Assembly (NCBI GenBank): GCA_035328465.1
Contig: DAOLIQ010000036.1
Span: forward strand, 1-29,800
DNA: 29,800 nt
Origin: JADJEI01 sp035328465
Lineage (GTDB): Bacteria > Bacteroidota > Ignavibacteria > Ignavibacteriales > Ignavibacteriaceae
Direction of reading: 5' to 3'
The translations under genes and the position numbers were made by a program. The notes beneath the pieces were generated by a model. The model did no database searches, was not told the origin of the DNA, and was given only the letters and a program-made list of their open reading frames with translations. Below, one piece after another: positions 24,602 through 29,800 of the stretch. The stretch's first letter is position 1, and each line of letters opens with the position of its first letter.

Positions 24602-24678
24602 TGGTAGCGGGGGAGGGATTCGAACCCCCGACACGTGGATTATGATTCCACTGCTCTAACCTACTGAGCTACCCCGCC
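24602..24678 (-). tRNA. tRNA-Met (CAT), elongator type
   Basis: The minus strand folds as a full tRNA: acceptor GGCGGGG with CCCCGCT, D arm AGCTCAGTAGGTTAGAGCA, anticodon stem GTGGA/TCCAC around the loop ATCATAA with anticodon CAT, T arm GGGGGTTCGAATCCCTC, and an encoded CCA (24602-24604). The 1-72 pair is G-T, not the mismatch of initiator tRNA, and the anticodon stem lacks the three G-C pairs of initiators. An Ile2 type with lysidine also has CAT, but the body matches elongator Met in Bacteroidota from memory. Confidence 0.93.
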
Positions 24679-24748
24679 AATTATTTTTTCGGGTGCAAAT
24701 ATAGAAACTCCCTTGAATAATTCCAATTTGAAAATAAATGAGTCGAAA

Positions 24749-25600
24749 TTATTTGGACAACTGATTTTTAATATTTACAATGTATTCTTCTCTGAAAATT
24801 CCATCAATATTGCTTGTATAATCAACAATATTGATTCCAGCATCATTCAATCTTTGATCAGTGTTAGCTATTCTTTCAATAGGATCTGGATGAGTTGACA
24901 AAAATGTTGCTATCTCATCAGCCTCTGAACTGACTAACCCTTCATCACGCATTTTTTCAAAAAAGAATTTTACACCACCTGGATAATATCGAGTGTCCTT
25001 CAAATAATTAAAAGAAAATTCATCCGCTTCATCTTCATCAGAGCGACTATTAGCAAGGAAAGCAAGTCCGACAAAAAGATTAGCGGCTATCTCTGCTATT
25101 TGAGAAGGGTTTTCACCAAGTATTAAACTTAATAAGAAAGATACGCCGTAATAAGCGGTCATTCTTTGCGTGGCGTGTCTGCGTTCGGCGTGAGCAATTT
25201 CGTGTCCAAGAACACCGGCGAGTGCTGCTTCAGAATCAAGATAATTCAACAATCCGGTGTAGATATATAAAAAGCCCCCAGGTAATGCAAAAGCATTAAG
25301 CGTATTTGGATCATCAATAATTTCTATTTGATAGGGATAAATATTTTTATTTTCGATTTGAGGTGAAGCGAGAATGTGCTCGAATATTCGTGTTTCAATG
25401 TAGCTCTTTACGAATGGATTGCCATGATAAATTGGGTATTCTTGTGGATTGCCATTTATTTCATTAACAACTTCCTGACCGAGTTGAACATCATCTTCCT
25501 GCGAGAAGATATTTACACCATCATCACATGAAATAAAGGAAGTCATCACAATGACTAAACTGACGGCTATAAAATTTTTTAAAATCATAAAATTCTTCAA
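24749..25600 (-). CDS. M48 family metalloprotease, probable lipoprotein (BepA/LoiP-like)
   Basis: The 283-residue protein has a lipoprotein signal (lipobox SFISC, C25), so it is likely anchored to the outer membrane on the periplasmic side. The zinc site is HEIAHAERRH (H133, E134, H137), with the third ligand in the DEDEADEF stretch near residue 189. LPGGFLYIYTGLLNYLDSEAALAGVL is typical of the Oma1/BepA group, which degrades misfolded outer membrane proteins. The usual TPR repeats of BepA are absent; only the peptidase domain is present. It is 35 bases downstream of obg on the same strand, so it may share its transcript. Confidence 0.92.
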   Translation of the reverse strand: MKNFMILKNFIAVSLVIVMTSFISCDDGVNIFSQEDDVQLGQEVVNEINGNPQEYPIYHGNPFVKSYIETRIFEHILASPQIENKNIYPYQIEIIDDPNTLNAFALPGGFLYIYTGLLNYLDSEAALAGVLGHEIAHAERRHATQRMTAYYGVSFLLSLILGENPSQIAEIAANLFVGLAFLANSRSDEDEADEFSFNYLKDTRYYPGGVKFFFEKMRDEGLVSSEADEIATFLSTHPDPIERIANTDQRLNDAGINIVDYTSNIDGIFREEYIVNIKNQLSK

Positions 25601-25635
25601 AACTTAATGTTATTAGTTTAAAAATTTAGTTGTGT

Positions 25636-26631
25636 TTATTCTGAATTATGCGGCAAGCTTTGCCATAAATAATCGAGAATTTCTTGCATACCTGTTCCAT
25701 CAACTGCTGAGATTAAAAATGTTGGTGAATCAGCATTTCTTAATTTTTTAATTGCTAATTTTTTAATCTCATCTTTGGAGAGCAAGTCAGCTTTCGTCAA
25801 AGCTACTATTTTTTTCTTCTTTGGCAGTTCTTTACTAAAGGCTCTAAGTTCATCTGTTAAAGTTTTATAATCAGCTTTAAAATCCTTTGACTGGATATCA
25901 ATTAAAAACAATAAGACTTTTGTTCGTTCAATATGACGCAGAAATTGATGACCAAGCCCCTTCCCTTCTGAAGCTCCTTCAATAATTCCTGGAATATCTG
26001 CAACAACAAAGCTTTGATAATCTTTATATTTTACTATACCCAGATTAGGTTTAAGAGTAGTAAAAGGATAATCCGCTATTTTAGGTCTAGCTGAGGAAAT
26101 TTTTGAAATAAAAGTTGATTTGCCGGCATTCGGAAAACCTACTAAACCTACATCAGCTATTAGTTTTAATTCAAGAATTATGTCTCTTTCCTCACCGGGG
26201 GTTCCTGGTTCAGCAAATCGCGGAGTTTGACGAGTTGCAGTTGCAAAATTACTATTACCTTTACCTCCCCTTCCGCCTTTAGCGATGACAAAAGATTTCC
26301 CGTCTTTATCCAAATCACAAATAACTTCTTTGGTCTGAAAATCTTTAACAAGCGTACCAACCGGAATTCTTATGACTACATCATCTCCTCGTTTGCCATC
26401 TTTAAGTGCACTTCCTCCCGGAACTCCATTCTTTGCAGTATAATTTTTTTTATATCGAAAATCCAATAGTGTGGAGATATTTGCGCTGGCAATGAAAATT
26501 ATATCTCCACCATTGCCTCCGTTACCGCCAGATGGACCGCCCTTCGGAACATATTTTTCTCTGCGAAAAGTGACAGCACCTTTACCCCCATCACCGGCTT
26601 TAACATGAATTTCCGCGTAATCTAAAAACAT
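25636..26631 (-). CDS. obg: GTPase Obg (CgtA)
   Basis: The 331-residue protein has the glycine-rich Obg fold (about residues 1-158, with GGKGAVTFRREKYVPKGGPSGGNGGNGG) followed by the GTPase domain. GTP-binding motifs are GFPNAGKS (165-172), TT at 191-192, DIPG (212-215), TKAD (279-282) and SAV (308-310). There is no C-terminal OCT domain, as in many bacteria. Obg acts in late assembly of the 50S subunit and in stress signalling. It follows the acidic protein gene with only two bases between them, so the two are almost certainly in one operon. The usual rplU-rpmA neighbours are absent. Confidence 0.97.
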   Translation of the reverse strand: MFLDYAEIHVKAGDGGKGAVTFRREKYVPKGGPSGGNGGNGGDIIFIASANISTLLDFRYKKNYTAKNGVPGGSALKDGKRGDDVVIRIPVGTLVKDFQTKEVICDLDKDGKSFVIAKGGRGGKGNSNFATATRQTPRFAEPGTPGEERDIILELKLIADVGLVGFPNAGKSTFISKISSARPKIADYPFTTLKPNLGIVKYKDYQSFVVADIPGIIEGASEGKGLGHQFLRHIERTKVLLFLIDIQSKDFKADYKTLTDELRAFSKELPKKKKIVALTKADLLSKDEIKKLAIKKLRNADSPTFLISAVDGTGMQEILDYLWQSLPHNSE

Positions 26632-26633
26632 GT

Positions 26634-28292
26634 TTAGTTGTTATTAAAATAATTTGATACAGCGTTTGTCAGTACTACCGCTTCTCGTGAAAATGGATTT
26701 ATTCGCGAAGAAAGAAAAACTGTTTTTAATATTTCAGTTGCTTCATTATAACTACGGCACTCTTGAATTTTTTCTATTGTCGTAATAAAATCATCTCGAT
26801 CTTCATTAAATATGTCGCTCACTATTCGTTTTGATTCTTTATCGGAAAGAAAGGAAGCTAAATCTTTCTTAGGGGGAGGTGGGGGTTCGACTATTTCTTG
26901 TACATAAATTTTTGATTCATTATTATTTGTCTTAGTTGTTTCCTCAGTGCTGGCAGGCTTGATTTCATCAGTTGGTAAAATATCTTCTGCCGCTGTTTTA
27001 TTTGTAGTGATTTTATTTTCTGTTTCATCACTTTTAATTTCTTCAAGATTCAGAATTTCTTCAGAGTTAGAATTAATAAAATCCTTTCCTAAAGTCATTC
27101 CATCATCGAACTGAAATAGTTCTTCAGCAGCTTTTGGATTTTCAATAGCTGGTAAATTTTGATCTGTTGTTTCAAGTTCATTATCAAAAAAATCGAGCAA
27201 AGCTTTCTCTTTTTCAGGGGCAAGAAGTGTTTTATCTTCAACACTATCACGGGCAGGTATGTCTTTCAATAGATCGTCTAACTCATCTGAATCAGAAATA
27301 AGTTCTTCTGTGTTATTTGGAAGTTCAGTTGGTTGAATAATTTCTTCATTCGTTTTTTCAATAATTTTTATTTCATCGAGTATGATTTTTTCGGAATCAG
27401 TATCATTACTATGTTCAGTTTCAAAGACATCTTCGATAGCTTCTTGAGCTTGTTCAACATTTGCTAATTCATTATTGTCGGATTCTTTAACATCAGGATC
27501 AATGCTTTGTTGTCTAATTTCAGTTTCGTACGATAGGGGAATATCTGAAAAAAGAATTTTTTTTAATTCAACTATTTCTAAATTTGTCCGCGTATCTTTC
27601 GCAGTGGTATGATTCAAACGTAATAAGTATTCAATATGATTTTTTTCTTTGAGAAATAATTCGACATATCCAACATTTACTTTGGTTTTTGACAGTGCAC
27701 CAATATTGAAAAAATCTGCCATAGTATAAAGCGCATTCTCAACGAGTTTTTCGGGCTGTGTATTAAATAGCTCCCTGTCTATTTTGCTGATGATAAGTTC
27801 AAATTCAGCCACAGAAAGATTAGCTAATTTTCTACGTGTCAGATATTCAAGAATAATCTTCTTTAGAAAGGATGAGTAATAAACGTAATTTAAAATCAAG
27901 TTTATCTCCTCAAAAGATTTCGTTGAACCATCTTCAAAAATAAGTTTTGTCAGCGACCATCGAGGTCTCACTATATAATTTGCATTAAAAGAAACTGCCT
28001 GAATGATGAGCCTTTTAACATCTTCGAACGCAATCCGCTTTGAAGATTTTATTTCATCAGAAATCAAAGTAAAGTATTTTGAAATTTCTTTTCCTGAATA
28101 GTCAAATACAGAGTCCTTTAATAATTTTTGTCTGTCCTGAAAAATTAAGTAATCAATCTCGGAAGAAATGTAAGTTGTTATTGCGGGATGCAGATTGGCT
28201 TTCAATAATTTATCAATGGTAAAAAATGTACCAAGGTTTTTGATATTATTGAGGGATAAATCCGAGATGAATTTTATTTCTTTATTGAACAT
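26634..28292 (-). CDS. Large acidic protein of unknown function upstream of obg
   Basis: The 552-residue protein has three parts. Residues 1-250 look folded and helical, with many hydrophobic residues and the segment RPRWSLTKLIFEDGSTKSFEEINLILNYVYY. Residues 255-470 are very acidic and low in complexity (many Glu, Asp, Asn, Thr and Ser), probably unfolded. After a PPPPPKK hinge near residue 470, a helical C-terminal domain of about 75 residues (DLASFLSDKESKRIVSDIF, ILKTVFLSSRINPFSREAVVLTNAVSNYF) ends the protein. No membrane segment, signal peptide or known domain was seen. It is the gene before obg, so a role in ribosome assembly or a scaffold is possible but unproven. Confidence 0.8.
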   Translation of the reverse strand: MFNKEIKFISDLSLNNIKNLGTFFTIDKLLKANLHPAITTYISSEIDYLIFQDRQKLLKDSVFDYSGKEISKYFTLISDEIKSSKRIAFEDVKRLIIQAVSFNANYIVRPRWSLTKLIFEDGSTKSFEEINLILNYVYYSSFLKKIILEYLTRRKLANLSVAEFELIISKIDRELFNTQPEKLVENALYTMADFFNIGALSKTKVNVGYVELFLKEKNHIEYLLRLNHTTAKDTRTNLEIVELKKILFSDIPLSYETEIRQQSIDPDVKESDNNELANVEQAQEAIEDVFETEHSNDTDSEKIILDEIKIIEKTNEEIIQPTELPNNTEELISDSDELDDLLKDIPARDSVEDKTLLAPEKEKALLDFFDNELETTDQNLPAIENPKAAEELFQFDDGMTLGKDFINSNSEEILNLEEIKSDETENKITTNKTAAEDILPTDEIKPASTEETTKTNNNESKIYVQEIVEPPPPPKKDLASFLSDKESKRIVSDIFNEDRDDFITTIEKIQECRSYNEATEILKTVFLSSRINPFSREAVVLTNAVSNYFNNN

Positions 28293-28332
28293 TTCATTTA
28301 ATCTTTATAAATCACATATAAAATATAAAAAA

Positions 28333-28380
28333 AATCCCGATTAAGGCTAAGCCATCTTTATGGCAAAGTTAATCGGGATT
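28333..28380 (-). terminator. Terminator of the succinate dehydrogenase operon
   Basis: The arms AATCCCGATTAA and TTAATCGGGATT form a perfect 12-base stem (28333-28344 and 28369-28380). The 24-base loop contains its own small hairpin GCCAT/ATGGC. On the minus strand a run of T follows. It lies 31 bases after the sdhB stop. Confidence 0.85.
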
Positions 28381-28410
28381 AAAATACGAACCTTTTTGGT
28401 CGGAATATTA

Positions 28411-29181
28411 TTAAACCTCAACTTCTTTTGATTTTATCTTTGCCATGACAAAATCTCTATTCATTCTGGCAATGTTTGTAACAGAAATACCTTTCGGGCA
28501 TTCGGCTTCGCAGGCATAAGTGTTTGTGCAGCTTCCAAATCCAAGTTCATCCATCACTGCTACCATCCTTTTAACTCTGTGGTAACGTTCCGGCTGCCCT
28601 TGTGGAAGCAATGCATACTGCGAAACTTTTGCTGAAACAAACAACATTGCTGAAGCATTTTTGCAAGCAGCAACACAAGCACCACAACCGATGCAAGCTG
28701 CTGCATCCATCGCCAGACTTGAAATTTCTTTTGAGATGGGAATTGCATTTCCATCCGGCGCGCCGCCGGTATTGAATGAAACGTATCCACCGGCGTATAA
28801 TATTTTATCAAAGCCCGAACGATCAACCATAAGATCTTTAATTACCGGGAAAGCTTTTGCTCTGAATGGTTCAACCCAAATTGTTTCGCCGTCTTTGAAG
28901 TTACGCATATGCAGCTGGCAAGTTGCAATTTTTGCTAATGGTCCGTGAGGTCTTCCATTGATAACTAATCCGCAGGTTCCGCAAATTCCCTCGCGGCAGT
29001 CGCTTTCAAAGTGAATAGCTTCTTCTCCTTTTGCTTCGAGTGAATTATTTATTTCATCGAGCATTTCGAGGAATGAAGCATCGGGAGAAATTTGAACTTT
29101 GTACTCAACAAAACTTCCAACCGAGTTTGCGTTTTTCTGCCGCCAAATGTTTAATGTAAGATTTAATTTTTTCTGTTCCAT
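28411..29181 (-). CDS. sdhB: Succinate dehydrogenase/fumarate reductase iron-sulfur subunit
   Basis: The 256-residue protein passes electrons between the flavoprotein and the membrane quinone site of complex II. The 2Fe-2S ligands are C62, C67, C70 and C88 (DCREGICGTCG). The 4Fe-4S and 3Fe-4S ligands are in CIGCGACVAACKN (C163, C166, C169, C173) and in the C218, C224 and C228 group (SCTNTYACEAECPKG). The layout matches the Bacteroidota/Chlorobi type. Its start overlaps the sdhA stop as TAATG, so the subunits are made together. A strong terminator follows. Confidence 0.96.
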   Translation of the reverse strand: MEQKKLNLTLNIWRQKNANSVGSFVEYKVQISPDASFLEMLDEINNSLEAKGEEAIHFESDCREGICGTCGLVINGRPHGPLAKIATCQLHMRNFKDGETIWVEPFRAKAFPVIKDLMVDRSGFDKILYAGGYVSFNTGGAPDGNAIPISKEISSLAMDAAACIGCGACVAACKNASAMLFVSAKVSQYALLPQGQPERYHRVKRMVAVMDELGFGSCTNTYACEAECPKGISVTNIARMNRDFVMAKIKSKEVEV

Positions 29182-29800
29182 TATTTGTAACTCCTTACAG
29201 CAAGTTTCAGATATTCAAATTTTAATTCTTCTTTGTGAAGATTCCATTTATTCTCACCTGCAAATTCCCACGCCGCAACGTAAGAATAATTTTCGTCATC
29301 ACGTTTTGCTTCACCATCTTCAAATTGATGCTCAACACGAAAATGTGCGCCGCAGCTTTCATTTCGATTTAGCGCATCAGTTGCGATTAGTTCACCAAGC
29401 TCAAAATAATCTGCAAGTCTGCCGGCACGCTCAAGTGTTTGATTTACATCATTTCCGCTTCCGGGAATTGTAACATTTCTCCAAAATTCTGCTTTTAATT
29501 CTCTTATTTCAGAAATAGCTTCCTTCAATCCTTTTTCATGGCGAGCCATTCCAACTTTATTCCACATTATTCTTCCAAGCTGTTTGTGAATATCATCAAC
29601 TGTCCGCTTTCCTTTGACAGCTAATAGTTTGTTTGTAAAATCACGAACGCCGCTTGCAACTTTTTCAAATTCCGGATGGTCTGTTTTGATCGCTGCCGGT
29701 TTTGTTGTTGCAAGATAATCGCCCATCGTGTAAGGAATAACAAAGTAACCATCAGCCAAACCTTGCATAAGTGCAGAAGCACCCAAACGATTTGCACCGT
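29181..29800 (-). CDS. sdhA: Succinate dehydrogenase/fumarate reductase flavoprotein subunit, C-terminal part
   Basis: The open frame runs off the right edge of the window and gives the last 206 residues or so of the flavoprotein. GANRLGASALMQGLADGYFVIPYT holds the conserved FAD-binding GANRLG. The rest is the helical C-terminal domain with RRVDDIHK-like text (here KRTVDDIHKQLGRIMWNKVGMARHEKGL), RNESCGAHFRVEHQFEDGEAKRDDENY and the C-terminal WNLHKEELKFEYLKL. The arginine and histidine near RNESCGAHFR belong to the dicarboxylate site of the family. The gene continues upstream beyond 29800. Confidence 0.95.
   Translation of the reverse strand, partial: GANRLGASALMQGLADGYFVIPYTMGDYLATTKPAAIKTDHPEFEKVASGVRDFTNKLLAVKGKRTVDDIHKQLGRIMWNKVGMARHEKGLKEAISEIRELKAEFWRNVTIPGSGNDVNQTLERAGRLADYFELGELIATDALNRNESCGAHFRVEHQFEDGEAKRDDENYSYVAAWEFAGENKWNLHKEELKFEYLKLAVRSYK

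Noticed and set aside
28560..28826. Minus-strand open frame of 88 residues inside sdhB
   Set aside because: Shadow of the real sdhB frame, with no family signal.

Overview
The window looks like a chromosomal segment of a low-GC member of the Bacteroidota/Chlorobi group, most likely close to Ignavibacteria. The main evidence is the type IX secretion sorting domain on the M1 aminopeptidase (13134-15140), whose linker motif SLEQNYPNPFNP is typical of that lineage. Supporting evidence is the Bacteroidota-style succinate dehydrogenase iron-sulfur subunit and the AT-rich sequence, in which many genes lack a strong Shine-Dalgarno site. This placement is inference from protein style; no database comparison was possible.

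Layout. Positions 1-2950 carry a plus-strand accessory stretch: the end of a DUF1801-like gene, a decayed region with a possible IS630-type transposase remnant, a PaiA-like polyamine acetyltransferase, a long imperfect palindrome, and the Na+/H+ antiporter nhaA. Positions 3177-6055 (minus) are a coupled pair of M16 zinc proteases, of which only the first keeps the HxxEH site. After a plus-strand membrane protein (6421-6984) comes a minus-strand ECF sigma factor operon with two small membrane proteins (7062-8385).

Positions 8632-11130 (minus) form a small defence and selfish-gene island. It holds an Mrr restriction enzyme translationally coupled to an HNH nuclease with a probable SRA-like modified-base reading domain, followed by a VapBC-type toxin-antitoxin pair with a palindrome in its promoter region. 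A MATE exporter, the secreted M1 aminopeptidase and a solitary AddB-like recombination nuclease/helicase follow (11604-18388, minus).

The plus-strand stretch 18514-21994 contains an outer membrane protein, an M14 carboxypeptidase-like protein, a universal stress protein, a zinc-ribbon/CarD-like protein and ribosomal protein S21 with a TTG start. A LOG-family protein (minus) and PBP4 (plus) come next. The last third is core housekeeping, all minus strand: secG, tRNA-Met, an M48 lipoprotein protease, obg preceded by a large acidic protein of unknown function, and sdhB with the end of sdhA.

The most distinctive non-genic signal is a set of short palindromic repeats. One full element lies between convergent genes (7004-7059) and one half copy near 8546-8578. 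One unrelated repeat supplies the stop codon of the HNH gene (8604-8636). A similar hairpin is inserted in frame inside the sorting domain of the M1 aminopeptidase (13319-13357). No CRISPR array, rRNA or complete insertion sequence was seen.
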